A stretch of 64,000 nt of DNA, taken from NCBI GenBank assembly GCA_009809945.1, contig WTPW01000553.1, forward strand, positions 237,698 to 301,697, given 5' to 3'. The stretch's first letter is position 1. Each line of letters begins with the position of its first letter. Shown here in pieces: positions 32,839 through 44,739 of the stretch. Both the position numbers and the translations under genes were made by a program. Source of the DNA: Gigaspora margarita. Taxonomy: Eukaryota; Glomeromycota; Glomeromycetes; Diversisporales; Gigasporaceae. The notes under the pieces were generated by a model. It saw only the letters and a list, made by a program, of their open reading frames with translations. It was not told where the DNA came from and did no database searches.

Positions 32839-33798
32839 GATCCTCATTTTATCCTTCGTCACGTGCAAGATCACATTAACTTATAGAAGCAAAATTGAGA
32901 GAGGAGAATAAAAGTGAAAGTGTGTTATTGGTATATAGTAAAATTAAAAGGAGCACAAAATATGTCAAAATAGAAGAGAAAAATAGTGAAGTGGAGCACA
33001 CTCCCATCATGTATCTTCATAATGTTTAATAAAGTATAAAGTTAATGTTAAATGAAAAGAATCCGAGCGAGAATAAGAAAAAATGGCTTAGGTTGTCGAT
33101 CATTACTAATAATAAGAAAAGATAAACTTTAAATTTATATCCATTGTTGTTGTTAGAACAGTAGTACATTGGAATTATATTTATTAGATTTCTCTCAATG
33201 TTCTCTTTTAAAGTTAGGAAGGTCTTTTCTCTAATAATATTCAAAAAACCTAATAATTGTTAAGAAAAATAAAGAAATGACTTTATTAATTTAAAGAGAA
33301 CATTTAAAGAATCTAATAAAGATAAATCCACTAGCGTAGGTCAAAAATTATATATATTATATTATATAATATGTTATTATTATTAGTGATGATCGACTAC
33401 TATTGAAATTTACTTGATTGGCAACACCCCAACGCCGCATGCTTAAAATTGTACTTAGTGTTACAAAAAACATGCGTTTGTATTGATATCTTCTCCAGGC
33501 CTACAATGGTGCGTATGTACGAACAGCACTTAATCATGTGAGTAGTAAGTACATAACATGTACGTACGTACGTATTTTCCTAATAATATACAACTTTAAT
33601 AAATCACACCAGTGGTGCTATATCACAAATTCGTTAAATAATTAATATCCAGTGCTCTAAGTAAATATTCATCACCCAAAAACTTATTCTATCTCAAATT
33701 TAAACCTTTAATTTAGAATTACATTTTGAATCTAGATATGTTAATGGCATCTACTGTTAGGGCAGTAACCATGTCGAATTTTTAAGCCTTTTCACGCG
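32839..33798. other. AT-rich stretch without a supported gene
   Basis: ACGTACGTACGTACGT simple repeat at about 33560. The minus-strand 72-codon ORF (33244-33026) is low-complexity. No splice-joined coding structure seen. Confidence 0.4.
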
Positions 33799-33806
33799 TA
33801 TAGATC

Positions 33807-35548
33807 TAGTGTTTCGGGCGAAATACATTTTCAAAATCCGAAAGGCGAAACCGAAATGCTCCCAAAGGCGAAATAAATCCGAAATTTCCGAAATGGGCGA
33901 AATTTCCGAAACCTGGCGAAACCTCCGAAACCCGGCGAAACCGAAATGGCGAAATCTCCGAAACTTTTTCGATTTTTTTTTTTTGGATTTCTATTGTTGT
34001 ATTATTTTTCTTGTATGCAAAATTATAAGTTAATTCATTATTTTGTAATTACTGACATTTAATTTCTCTATCTTAATACAGTGCGCAAGCAAATTTGCTT
34101 GCCAAAACATAGTAATATGTGAAATACACATGTGAAGAATAATAATAGGTAAAATAACTTAATTTATATAATTTAAAATATTTATTTAAAATTTACATGA
34201 TTACATATATTTAAGATAAAAAAAATATAATTTAACAAAATATTAATTTAAAATTTATAGTATTACATATAATTTAATAAAATATTTATTTAAAATTTAT
34301 AGCATCACATATAGTTAAGATAAAAAAACTAATAAAATAAAAGGAAGAAACTTAATTACATTTATATATAGTAATATAAAATGCAATTTATAAAATTTTA
34401 AAATATAAAATAAAATTGAATTTTTTATTTTTTCGCCTATGCGATATATTGTACCCTATAAGATCTGGTGTGACGTGAAATCAAAACAATAAAATAAATT
34501 CGTTAGTTTAGGGTTAGGTAGGGCGCTTTAGCAAAGTAGTTCTAACCAAAATTTTGAGAGGAATTTTTTTTGTTAGAGCTCGAGAGATGGTTTTATAGAA
34601 AAATCGCGATTTCACGTTACACCTGATCCTGCATTATAATTGGCTGATCAGGGTGTGATACATCGCCATGGCGATAAATTATAAAATCCAATAAAATTTA
34701 TAAAATTTAAAATATTTAAGATAAAAATTTGAGTATCAACTAGTATTTTCTATCAATAAAACAATTACATGTTACTTTTAATCCTTTAACTCAAATTATT
34801 TCAACATTGAAGAATCAAATTGTGAGGTATGTCTTTAAAAAAATTTTATATAAGAAAACTTATAAGAAAAATTTTTGTAGGATCTATTAATAAATCTTCC
34901 TAATTAGATAACTATACAACACTGTCATGCTAATATCAACATAAAAATACATAAATAGTAAATAAGTTTATTAGAATTAACAAATAAAGGAAATGATAAT
35001 TTATCGTTATTGCTATTCACATGTTACGGATATATGATATTCGGATAAATTATAGTTATTGTATGGGTTGTAGTGAATAACCCAGTTACACACGGGTTCA
35101 TATTCCGTGCCGAAGGCACGGGATTTAAATATGAACCAGTGTGTGTAACGGGTTATTCCACATACCCATATAATAACTATCTTATTGCACGGTGTCTGAC
35201 GTAACAATCCCGTGCCAATAAGTAAATGAAAAAAGCACGGGTTGTCACATAAGACCCGTACAATAAGTGAATATTATGCCACAAATTTGAACTCATACTC
35301 CATTTCACTACGCTCTAGGTATTTTTCCAATAGAATATCTAATATTAGATTTCGGAATTTCGCCACGTTTCGGTTTCGCCAATTTTCGGACATTTCGCCA
35401 GGTTTCGGACATTTCGCCAGATTTCGGACATTTCGCCAGTTTCGCCAGTTTCGGAATTATCGGATTTTAGGCTTCGGGGGCGAAACATATTTCGCCCTAT
35501 TTCGGAAATTTCGCCTGGGCGAAATATATAATTTCGCCAGAAACACTA
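33807..35548. mobile_element. hAT-type element, 1.74 kb, with GGCGAAA / TTTCGGA arrays
   Basis: TIR TAGTGTTTC / GAAACACTA (perfect, YARNG) and 8-bp duplications TATAGATC (33799-33806 and 35549-35556). The first ~170 bp carries GGCGAAA and CCGAAA words on the + strand, and the last ~200 bp carries TTTCGCC and TTTCGGA in mirror orientation: classic subterminal repeats. The middle contains two smaller palindromes, ~34445-34680 (TGTGACGTGAAATC arms, related to 49379-49522) and ~35055-35185 (GGGTTATTC / CGGGTTC arms). No transposase. Short ORFs (33809-34033, 35242-35553) are translations of the repeat words. Confidence 0.9.
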
Positions 35549-35556
35549 TATAGATC

Positions 35557-36333
35557 ACACACTTCTGGGTTTTGGGATAAAATCATTATCATTGTTAAAG
35601 TGTACAAATTTAGAATAAATTATTTAGATAGATAATTATATAGAATTAAAGTTATAAATGAAACTAATTCTATTAGTAAGATAACTAGAATCATGTCGAT
35701 AAAAAGTATATGTGAAAGATTTAATAATTTTTTAAAAATAAATTGTACCAGTTACTGTAGATACAATAATTCCGTAATCATCGCCCTTCTATGGTATAGA
35801 AATGCAGATCTGATTATTCTTTTTCGTTCAATTACACAAATCAGAACCTGAGTTATATGTTAATTAGCTGATAAAATTGTAAATTTCGAATAATAAAATA
35901 TATTCTTTTTTCGGATCTTATACACTTCAACACCAAAGTTGATCCTTATGGTCAATACGGATTATGAAACTATGACGTTTTAGTCTATAAAAGTTTTTTT
36001 GGTCACAAAGTCACAAAATGTAACCGAAATATATGATTTTAAGCCAATCAAAATTGTATGAAATGTTCCAGAATCGATTTTCTGCCTGACTGTAATAGAA
36101 TAGTAATAAAAAAAATTTCTTGTCGTTATCTATATTTATTTGGCAACAAATAAGTTATTACTTAATTATAAATTTTCTTTTGTTACAAGCAAGTTTAGAT
36201 AACAAAAGCAAAGAAAAAATTTTATTATTAATATAATATTTAATAAGAATCATCGAAACTATCATATAAAATTTTTTTTGGTTACGTAATAGGAGTATAT
36301 CGGAAATCAAAAAATTTGGTGCGTTCTGTACGA
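35557..36333. other. AT-rich stretch upstream of the Kre9-like gene
   Basis: No gene or long repeat seen. Some TTAT/ATAA richness only. Confidence 0.4.
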
Positions 36334-36507
36334 TTTATAAATACCCGGAGTGACTGTTTCCTATTGTTATTTCTATAATCATCCAATAATTTATTGATGT
36401 ATATTTTTATGCCTAATTTACAAAATAAAAGGACCCGAACCTCGTAGTAGTGAATACAATGAAATTAAATAAATAGTGCTGCTTTGTATGCAATAAAGCT
36501 ATATATA
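36334..36507 (+). promoter_or_regulatory. TATA-like elements upstream of the Kre9-like gene
   Basis: TTTATAAATA at 36334-36343 (about 208 bp before the ATG) and a TATATATA run near 36500 (about 45-50 bp before the ATG). Either could serve as a core promoter. This is inferred from position only. Confidence 0.3.
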
Positions 36508-36550
36508 TCATGCTGTTTCGCGTTTTTCCTATACTTAATATATATTAGAC

Positions 36551-37435
36551 ATGGTTGATTATAGATTAATATTTGTCATTTTCATCATAAATTATTTTAC
36601 AATTACAGAGGCAGATTCCTGTATGTTCTATTTATTTAATGATGTTTAATTTCGAATATATAAGATTCCATTCTTAAATAGTATGAAGATGATCCATTAA
36701 TTCGATTTAGATAATCCTTTTTCTATTTTTTTTTTTTTTTTTTACTTACATGTAAGAAAATTTATCTGAACCGGATTATTGGAAATGAAACTTTTGGAAG
36801 ATTCTATATGAAATGCTTTGTTGATATTTAAAACATGAGATTAATAGTTAATAAATATATTTACTTATTTAAAAATAGCTATATCAATATATCCACTGCA
36901 AAATGTTCAAGCAGGTTCCACAGTTTCGATCAGATGGACTCTTGATGGTACACAGAACTCGCCCTTCGAATTAGGGGTAACTAATACAAAAACATCAGCC
37001 GACACAATACTTGATAACGATGTGGACCTTACTAAAGAGAGTGAGCCGTGGATGGTTTCTGTGGTGGGAGGAAGTTATAAGCTATTCCTGAGAAATCTAG
37101 ACAATCCTGCTGATACATGTTATTCGACTGTATTTGCAGTTTCAACTCAGAATGCTCAATCTCCTAATACAGTCCAATCTGAAGGTAAAAATATCTCATT
37201 ATTAACATATCATGTTAATTCCTTAACGTTAATGTGCGATTATATAATTCACATATATTTTATTTTTATAGAAACAAGCACTACCACCAATATTAAACCA
37301 ACTATTATTGCTGTTATTGTTATTGCTGCTGTTATCATTATAATTGTCATGATTGGCGTAGGAATAAAGACTGAATGTTGTAACCAAAGTTGCATATGCT
37401 GCAACTGTTGCATATGCTGCAACTGTTGCATATAG
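36551..37435 (+). CDS. Kre9/Knh-like membrane-anchored surface protein with Cys-rich tail, 3 exons, 179 aa
   Basis: Exons 36551-36620, 36879-37184 and 37272-37435; introns 258 and 87 bp with GTATGT...TAG and GTAAAA...TAG ends. Phases agree and the joined CDS is 540 bp. Residues 1-21 form a signal peptide (MVDYRLIFVIFIINYF...EA). Residues 24 to about 115 resemble the Kre9/Knh-like N-terminal domain: SISIYPLQNVQAGSTVSIRW, FELGVTN, PWMVSVVGGSYKLFLRN, STVFAVS. A Thr/Ser-rich stalk precedes one transmembrane helix (about 135-157, PTIIAVIVIAAVIIIIVM). The cytosolic tail has 11 Cys in 18 residues with repeated CCNCCI, encoded by an 18-bp DNA repeat, and could be acylated. Family members act in beta-1,6-glucan/cell-wall assembly or are simply surface proteins; the role here is inferred. 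Intron 2 is a multiple of three with no stop, so its retention would add 29 residues. Confidence 0.8.
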
Positions 37436-38202
37436 AAGTTCTGGATGGAGGTCGTATGGATAATGGAATTAATATTTCAAATTAAATTAAATGTTGTTTA
37501 AATATTTGAACTTAAATAAACCAAACAAAATAACTGATTTTATAATCTTCAATTTAAAAAATATTAAAATGGTGTAATTATAATAAAAAAATATGAAATT
37601 GAATTTCAACTCCATCTATAGCAACAGTAATTACTATGCTTAATCAATATGTATGATTATCATCTAATTATTAGTATTATAGTTATTTTAAAAATTTTAA
37701 AGACAATATCAACATTAATTTTGGGTTATACGTATTACTTTAGAATGCAATCTGATTGGGTTCATTCTATTCAAAACAAAATAGGAATTTTTCTGTAAAT
37801 CAAATAAAATTTAATCCTTACACATCGTGAAATCAAAAATCCAGATATTCCGCATTTATCTGTAATGTATAGCAAAATTTTATGCAGGTCATGCTAAACA
37901 AGTTAACTCATGGGTATCCGCGGGTTAATCCACCCACAATTGACCCGAATGGGGCCAATCACTACATGAGATAAAGGTCAATTAATATATTCGTAATATT
38001 ATAATGGAAGAAACCTTACTGCTGAATAAGAAATTCAAAGAATTGCTAATCTGAAAATAATTAAAATTGAGCCAGAAAAATTAGATCTTAACAAAACAAT
38101 TATCAAAATTTTGAAAATTTAGCTCTTTACGTTGGGTGATTAAAATTTTGAGAGAAATATTAATCATTTTTACAGATATAGGTTTAAAAATAATATATGT
38201 AG
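37436..38202. other. Gene 3' flank, AT-rich
   Basis: A possible inverted GGGTATCCGCGGGTTAATCC / GACCCGAATGGG segment at about 37911-37955, otherwise nothing supported. Confidence 0.4.
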
Positions 38203-38205
38203 TTA

Positions 38206-38447
38206 GGCTGTTTGAAGTTAATTTTCGGTTAACATCACCCCTCAGCTGAAGTCTCCCCCGAAAAATGAACAGCCAATCAAAACCTTGGATGACTCTCGCC
38301 AGTCACCTGATTTCATCAACCAATAAAATTGCCCACCTTTGTTCATTTTTAATATGTTCGTTTCATATGTTCGTTTCATTTACCCCCCTCCACCTACAGA
38401 GAGTCCTGAAAAAGTGATGTTAACCGAAGAATCAACTTCAAACGGCC
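38206..38447. mobile_element. Harbinger-type MITE with TTA duplication
   Basis: Ends GGCTGTTTGAAGTTAATTTT and (reverse complement) GGCCGTTTGAAGTTGATTCT, flanked by TTA (38203-38205 and 38448-38450). The TIR continues through CGGTTAACATCAC. Repeated ATGTTCGTTTCAT inside. The 242-bp copy is the compact relative of the 4 kb element at 56788-60817. Confidence 0.85.
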
Positions 38448-38511
38448 TTATAGTAGCTATAATAAATTTGTAAAAAAAATTAGGCATTTTTATCAAGCAG
38501 GTTTTAAAATA

Positions 38512-39023
38512 CCGTATTCCTCCGAAAATAAACACCCCCGGAAGTAAGCACCCCCTACAATTAATATATACCCGAATATAAGCCCCACCCCTTATATAAT
38601 GGAAATAAGCAACTAAATATCAAATAATTCAAATTACCGTATTCCCGAAAATAAGCTACTCCGAAAATAAGCAACCCCCTGATTTTTTTCAAAAATCTCA
38701 AAAAACGCGTTAGCAGTTGCTACATATAAAAGTCTAAATTTTACTAAGTAAACCTCAAAAGTGCCATTCAGTAAACTTGTTCAGGACACAAAAATACACT
38801 TACAGTAAAAATTTCACGTCATTTGGATAACTTTTTATTAGTACGTTTTTCAATTTTTCAAAAAATTCAACAATTCGAAAATAAGCAACCCCCGCTTTTT
38901 CTTGTAATTTTTGGCCCAAAAAAGGTTGCTTATTTTCGGGAAAATACGGTATTAGTTGAGATTATACCCGAAAATAAGCAACCATATAGCAAAAAAAGGG
39001 TGATTATTTTCGGAGGAATACGG
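38512..39023. mobile_element. TA-flanked MITE (CCGTATTCCTCCGAAAATAA) hosting a related MITE
   Basis: Outer TIR CCGTATTCCTCCGAAAATAA at 38512 and its reverse complement ending 39023, with TA on both sides. The inner portion (38637-38949) is a separate related element with its own TA duplication. Confidence 0.8.
38637..38949. mobile_element. TA-flanked MITE, CCGTATTCCCGAAAATAAGC family
   Basis: TIR CCGTATTCCCGAAAATAAGC at the left, GCTTATTTTCGGGAAAATACGG at the right, TA duplication (38635-38636 and 38950-38951). The 313-bp copy is the best-preserved member; a degraded one is at 5215-5495 and relics of its terminus (GGTAGCTTATTTTTGG) close many family B copies. The TA target suggests Tc1/mariner-type mobilisation. 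Confidence 0.85.
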
Positions 39024-39025
39024 TA

Positions 39026-39639
39026 CTGAAATTTTAAAATTTATATCTAAATTTATTTAACATATTAAAAAACAACCAAAATTTAATTTTTTAAACTTTT
39101 AATAATATGAAAACTAAATATTAGCTTTGAAGATATAATTTATTTTAAATTAAAATAATAAAATTTAAAAAATGGGTACTTTATATTTTATAAGTATTAA
39201 TAATAATGTTATAATTATGATTTTTTATTTTCAAGTAAATTATTAAATTTATTTAAAAAAACAAAAACCAAATATTACTATAAAGGTAGTTTTATTTACT
39301 AAAATTGTATGTAAATAATTGCTATATATAGTAAGATATATTTAAATATTAATTATATAAGAAAGTTTTTATAAATAAATTTTTCTATAGAAATTTTAAT
39401 TATATATAGTTCACTATTTAAATACCATATAAACGCGAAATAGCACTTGGGACGTTATTTTGAGTTTTAGTCCTTTATAATGTATATAAATTTTCATATT
39501 ATATAAAAATTCTTAATACAGTCTGACAATCATACCTTACATAGTCACACTATAAGATAAGCAGATTTAAACATAGTAAAAAAAACCTCATTATAGTTGC
39601 AAACTACTTATAATCACCATCACCATAAAATTTAGCTTT
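39026..39639. other. AT-rich stretch without a supported gene
   Basis: Low-complexity AT sequence, no motif-bearing ORF. Confidence 0.4.
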
Positions 39640-39824
39640 TTAAATCAAGCCTCCTCATAATCGCTAATTTATCAACGAAATAGATGAGTAGCTTCTCATC
39701 TAGTGACCTATTTTGATGAAACAACTACCAAATTGTTTGTTTTGATAAGATGATTCTACAGAGACCAAAAACAATAAACCCAATCACAGGATCCCGAGAT
39801 CGTTAAGGTTCTGTATCCCTTCTA

Positions 39825-41309
39825 AAGATGCCTGACGAAATGTTTTTTGCGATGACGAAATGGTTTCGTCATGGTTTCGTCATGACGAAACCTTGACGAT
39901 TGACGAAACCCCCGACGATTGACGAAATCTATGACGAATTGACGAAATCTATGACGAATTGACGAAATCTATGACGAATTGACGAAACATATGACGAATT
40001 GACGAAACCTTGACAAACCTTTAACAATTGATAAACCTTGATAAATCGATTCAGGAACCCCTTTAGCATAATGATCTTGGATACACCAACCTTAAATTGT
40101 TTCAAAAGAATGTTATTTCATTATAAGGTTTCATTGGTTTTTTTTCTTTCTTCTTCTTTCGCATGTCACGTGTTCAAATTTATGTCGGGTTGATCCGGAA
40201 CAGTCAAAATTGTGCACGCGTTTATTTTTGTCGATTCCGGATAAATCCACATATAGGACACGGAAAATATTGGATCCAAATTTTTCCAAATTTTGGCCCA
40301 AACGTCCAAATTTTGGCAAAATTTTTGATGAATTTTTCGGGTTTCATATGATCTAACCAATAAAAATAAAGTATTTGGGAACCCGGAAAATCTTGGGCCC
40401 AAAATTTTAGAAGTCTGGTCGGAAGCTTTAGGAATTGTGGTGCGTGTCTGTCGAGAAGTTTCGGAATTGAAATTTAATAATTTATATTCCAAATAATTCC
40501 AAATATTTAAAATTTTATCCAAATATTAGTCTATTTATTTAAATTTTTTACCCAAATTTTATCTAAATATTAGTTAATACCCAAATAAATTTTTGCAATT
40601 TGGTATCCAAATTTTTCCGTGCCCCTGGTGCGAAAGAAAGAAGAGAAGCGAAAATACTTGAAAACCAATGTTTTAATCGACCTTGGTGCACTAATTAAAA
40701 ATGACGGGAACGAAATGTTACATATAATGAGCACCAATCTATCGCTGTAGTCACCAACAACAACACCTTCTACCTTTACGCGCTTTGTTTATTTACAAAA
40801 TTTGATTTCCTTTTTTTGATTTGATATTCGTAAATAAGTAAATCACGATGGATAACGAGAATGTAATGGATATCTTAATATGTATATATTGTTATCCAAC
40901 CTATATTGATTCTCTATCGCTGCTATTAATTATGCATTATCGCCTGTTCTGTTAAAACATCGTTTTTTAGCTCTTATCGTTATTGACCGCGACTTTCCTA
41001 TGGAATTGCCTAAAAGGTTAATTAGGTTATATTCTTTTGTATTAGACGGGTTATTAAAACACTTCTTAATTTTTATAAACGCGGTAATTAACTCTATCTT
41101 GTATGAATATAACTCATCAGGTTTCGTCATAGGTTTCGTCAATTCGTCATAGGTTTCNTCAATTCGTCATAGATTTCGTCAATTCGTCATAGGTTTCGTC
41201 AATCGTCAGGGGTTTCGTCAATCGTCAATTCGTCAATTGGAAGTCACCTGACGAAATGGTTTCGTCATTCGTCAATGACGAATGATTCGTCATTCGTCAG
41301 GCATCTTTA
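39825..41309. mobile_element. hAT-type element, 1.49 kb, with TTGACGAAA arrays
   Basis: TIR TAAAGATGCCTGACGAA / TTCGTCAGGCATCTTTA, perfect over 17 bp; 8-bp duplications ATCCCTTC (39817-39824 and 41310-41317). The paralogous empty site in copy 2 reads ATCACTTC. Subterminal arrays: ACGAAATC / TTGACGAAAC words at 39830-40020 and their mirror (GGTTTCGTCAATTCGTCAT) at 41115-41300. The interior holds another fold-back (40129-40670). No transposase found. Confidence 0.95.
40129..40670. repeat. Fold-back nested in the 39825 hAT
   Basis: CATTGGTTTTTTTTCTTTCT ... CTTTCGCA on the left mirrors TGCGAAAGAAAGAAGAG ... GAAAACCAATG on the right. Between them (about 40254-40626) are CCAAATTTT words and ends TAGGACACGGAAAA / TTTTTCCGTGCCCCTG that look hAT-like, but no duplication is visible. 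The ORFs of 62-118 codons here follow the repeat words and are not supported. Confidence 0.55.
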
Positions 41310-41632
41310 ATCCCTTCAGATGTTTAATATTAGTTTAATTAATTTCTAAACAACCGAAATAATTCAAATAACTGAAATGATACAAATCCTTAACAATCTC
41401 ATGATCCTGTGATTGGTCGCACCAAGATGAACATTTGAGCGATGTTACATCAAAACTAGTCCAATGGACCAAAAGTTAATCACTGTCAAAGATTTAAAAT
41501 TTTTAATAGTAAATTTCAAACATTCACGGATATAATATAACTATATATTAGTTTAGTTATCGATTGGTTGAAGATCACGTGTAAATAACCTTATATTTTG
41601 TTTTTAGTCACACCTCTATGCAAACACGCAAC

Positions 41633-42009
41633 TAGGGTAACAAAATCAAAATTATGTGGTGACAAAATTTAAATTTTGTGATGTGATGTGAACCATATTT
41701 GCCAATTTATGTGCAATTCTGTGGTTACTTGGTCGTGTTTACCAAATTATGTGCGATTTTGTGATACATGTGGCTAAAACTTGTCGTAACTTTCCGGATT
41801 TTGCTTCGAAAAGTTTGCTCGAAATTTGAGTTCATTCAAATTCTACGTCGGGAGATACCGGATTTGTAGACTTTATCTATCGACTTGTCAATAAAATATA
41901 AAATTGCCATATTGTGCTATTCCGTGGTGTAAACAACAAATTATGTGATGTAAGCATATTTACGTGAATTCTGTTGTATTATGTGAAATACAGAAAATCA
42001 CTGTCCCTG
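41633..42009. repeat. Degenerate hAT-like segment with AATTATGTG words
   Basis: Starts TAGGGTAACAAAATC and ends GATTTTCTG-type sequence closing in TCCCTG (reverse complement CAGGGACAG). Many TTATGTGATG / AATTATGTG words. The flanking 8-mers do not match, and copy 2 of the host repeat has a different 117-bp filler at this place. Confidence 0.45.
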
Positions 42010-42059
42010 AATATAGGTAACAACTTGACACAGCCTCAATGGCTAAACAAATGACCAAT

Positions 42060-42245
42060 AAAAACCAAATCATAGTATAATTTAGGCCAAATTTTATAAA
42101 TTGAGTTATTTTGAGTTTATACGTATAACTTACATAGCTTACGACGTAAATTGAAGTGTAATTTACGTCAGTAAATTACATGAAATTTAACAACCTAGAC
42201 GCAACCAAACTTGGTGATTATATAGGGCCAGACTGTATATATAAT
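42060..42245. repeat. Dispersed repeat with ACGTAAATT words (second copy 48040-48245)
   Basis: Almost identical to 48040-48245: AAAACCAAATCATAGTATAA, TGAGTTTATACGTATAA, GTAATTTACGTCAGTAAATT, GACGCAACCAAACTTG and GCCAGACTGTATATATAATT are shared. Confidence 0.8.
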
Positions 42246-42249
42246 TAAT

Positions 42250-42745
42250 GAAATTTAGCCTTTTAAATCAAACCTCCTCATTATTGCTAATTATCAACAA
42301 AAAAGATGAGTAGCTTCCCATCTAGTGGCCTGATTTTGATGAAACAATTACCAAATTATTCGTTTTGACGAGACGATTCTACAGAGACCAAAAACATTAA
42401 ACCCAATCACAGGATCCCGAGATCGTTAAGGATCTGTATCACTTCAGATGTTAAATATTAGTTTAATCAATTTTTAAACAACTAAATGGTACAAATCCTT
42501 AACGATCTCATGATCCTGTGATTGGTCGCACCAAGATGAACATTTGAGCGATGTTTCATCAAAACCAGTCCAATGGACCAAAAGTTAATCACTGTCAAAG
42601 ATTTTAAAATTTTAATAGTAAATTTCAAACATTCACGGATATAATATAACTATATATTAGTTTAGTTATCGATTGGCTGAAGATCATGTGTAAATAACCT
42701 TATATTTTGTTAATAGTAACACCTCTATGCAAAAACGCAACTAGG
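42250..42745. repeat. Duplicated segment (copy 2), uninterrupted family A MITE
   Basis: Serves as the empty-site paralogue for the hAT at 39825-41309 (see copy 1). The MITE arms CCCAATCACAGGATCCCGAG / TCATGATCCTGTGATTGG are centred near 42460. Confidence 0.85.
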
Positions 42746-43660
42746 GTTGTTATCACTTACTTGACAACATACTTTACATGGTAAATTACAGTAAATTATC
42801 TGTAACTTACCTGGGCCAATATTTTAAGTTGCAAGATAGGTATCAACTTGACCCAGCCTCAATGGCTAAACAAATCTATATAATTATATAATTTTATATA
42901 ATTAAAACACAAACATCTGCAACAATGTGGCTTTGTTCCAAATAATTGTGCAACCTAGTCAAACTTAAGTTTCCTCGTGATTTTACAGAATTGATACTAC
43001 TATGATCGAACTGTGAAAATTAAAACACAAATATCGCTCTGTTCCACTGGCCAATCAAATATTCTAACGTGGTCACACCAAAATAAGGCTTATATCAGAG
43101 CACTGATGTCTGTCTATTCCACTAGTAATCAAGTATTCTAACGTGATCACACCAAAATAAGGCTTATATCAATGTTTTTTAACACCTTATACAACTCTCT
43201 TAAAATCATGAAACATGAATTTTCCAAATTTGCTTCTTTTATTTGATTGCCTACAAACTGTTTTGAGCGAAAAAATAGCTAAAAAAAGTCAATCAAATGT
43301 TTCACGAATTGGAAAGCATTTTGTATAATGGTCCCAAGTTTAAGAACAAGTGCAGATGCAAGAACAAATGAAACACAAGAGCAAGAACTAAAACAATTGC
43401 TTCGCAATAGATAAAAAAAAAATCATACTATAAGGTGTATCATGTGCAAAACATTAAAAGCTACGTTTTTGATGCCTGTTACACTTAAAACAGGTTTTAT
43501 TCTATAAGCATTAAATAAATAAATATAATATAAATGTACCAGTATGTGCATATGTACCAATGAGAAATTGCCAAAAAATTTGAGCAAGGTGGCTTGAATA
43601 TATTTTAAAATCACATTATCCTGAGCCTTAAATAAATATTTATTCCCCGGTTAATATTTA
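42746..43660. other. AT-rich stretch without a supported gene
   Basis: Contains a partial direct repeat (AACGTGATCACACCAAAATAAGG at about 43068 and 43140) and no motif-bearing ORF. Confidence 0.4.
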
Positions 43661-44585
43661 TACTTCTATACTATTTCTTCTCCAGATTTCAGATTCAGGT
43701 TCCAGAATTTTTATAATTCTTTGGTTATATATCTTTTTTTTATTTTTTTAATAATATACGAATTTTAAACTATTTAAACAGTTACAAACAAAGAGTAAAA
43801 GTCGCTGGCTAACAAAAAAAAAATAAAAAAGCAAAAGAGGGTTTGTAATTTGTAGTAAGCTAAAATTTATGAAATACATAGCTTCATTTTGAAAAAATAG
43901 TATCTTTATACAATCTATTAAAGAACATCGAGTGGCTCTTTTGATACCTATTACACTAAAATTATACTTCTATACTATTTCTTCTCCAGATTTCAGATTC
44001 AGGCTAATCCAGAATTTTCATAATTCTTTTTGGATATATATCTTTTTTTTATTTTTTTAATAATATACGAATTTTTAAACTATTTAAACAGTTACAAACA
44101 AAGAGAAAAAGTTGCTGGCTAACAAAAAGAGAAAAAAAGCAAAAGAGGGTTTGTAATTTGTAGTAAGCTAAACTTTATGAAATACATAGCTTCATTTTGA
44201 AAAAATAGTATCTTTATACTATCTATTAAAGAAGCATCAGTGGCTCTTTTGATACCTATTACACNAAAATCATACTTCTATACTGTTTCTTCTCCAGATT
44301 TTAGATTCAGGCTGATCCAGAATTTTCATAATTCTTTTTGGTTATATATCTTTTTTTTTTTATTTTTTTAATAATATATGAATTTTTAAACTATTTAAAC
44401 AGTTACAAACAAAGAGGAAAAGTCACTGGCTAACAAAAAAAGAGAAAAAAGCAAAGGAGGGTTTGTAATTTGTAGTAAGCTAAACTTTATGAAATACGTA
44501 GCTTCATTTTGAAAAAATAGTATCTTTATACTATCTATTAAAGAAGCNTCNAGTNGCTCTTTTGATANCTATTACACTAAAATCA
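43661..44585. repeat. Three tandem copies of a ~306-bp unit
   Basis: Units start TACTTCTATACT at 43661, 43965 and 44273 and end near TACACTAAAATCA. Shared blocks are TTCTTCTCCAGATTT, TTAATAATATACGAATTT, GTTACAAACAAAGAG, GAGGGTTTGTAATTTGTAGT and GTATCTTTATAC. Copy 3 has several N bases. High similarity implies recent amplification. Confidence 0.9.
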
Positions 44586-44739
44586 NNGTATGTTCTGCTT
44601 ATATNATAGTGTNGATCAATATTGTTCTGTCTGGTCAACATTTGCTTTTAATTATTTGTCTATGAATATATGTATAAAATTGTAAATATCATGTTATAAT
44701 AATTAAAAAAAATTTTTTAAAACAAATTGTGTTCATAAC

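Larger units (their letters stand above)
39640..41640. repeat. Duplicated segment (copy 1) with family A MITE, interrupted by a hAT
   Basis: 39640-39824 plus 41310-41640 align almost base for base with 42250-42745 (shared CTACAGAGACCAAAAACA, CCCAATCACAGGATCCCGAG, GGTCGCACCAAGATGAACAT, AATCACTGTCAAAGATTT). Copy 2 lacks the 1.5 kb insertion. Confidence 0.85.

Noticed and set aside
33809-34033. ORF rich in Arg/Asn/Glu at the start of the 1.74 kb hAT
   Set aside because: It is composed of the GGCGAAA/CCGAAA subterminal words. The same applies to 35242-35553 and to 60315-60605 in another hAT.
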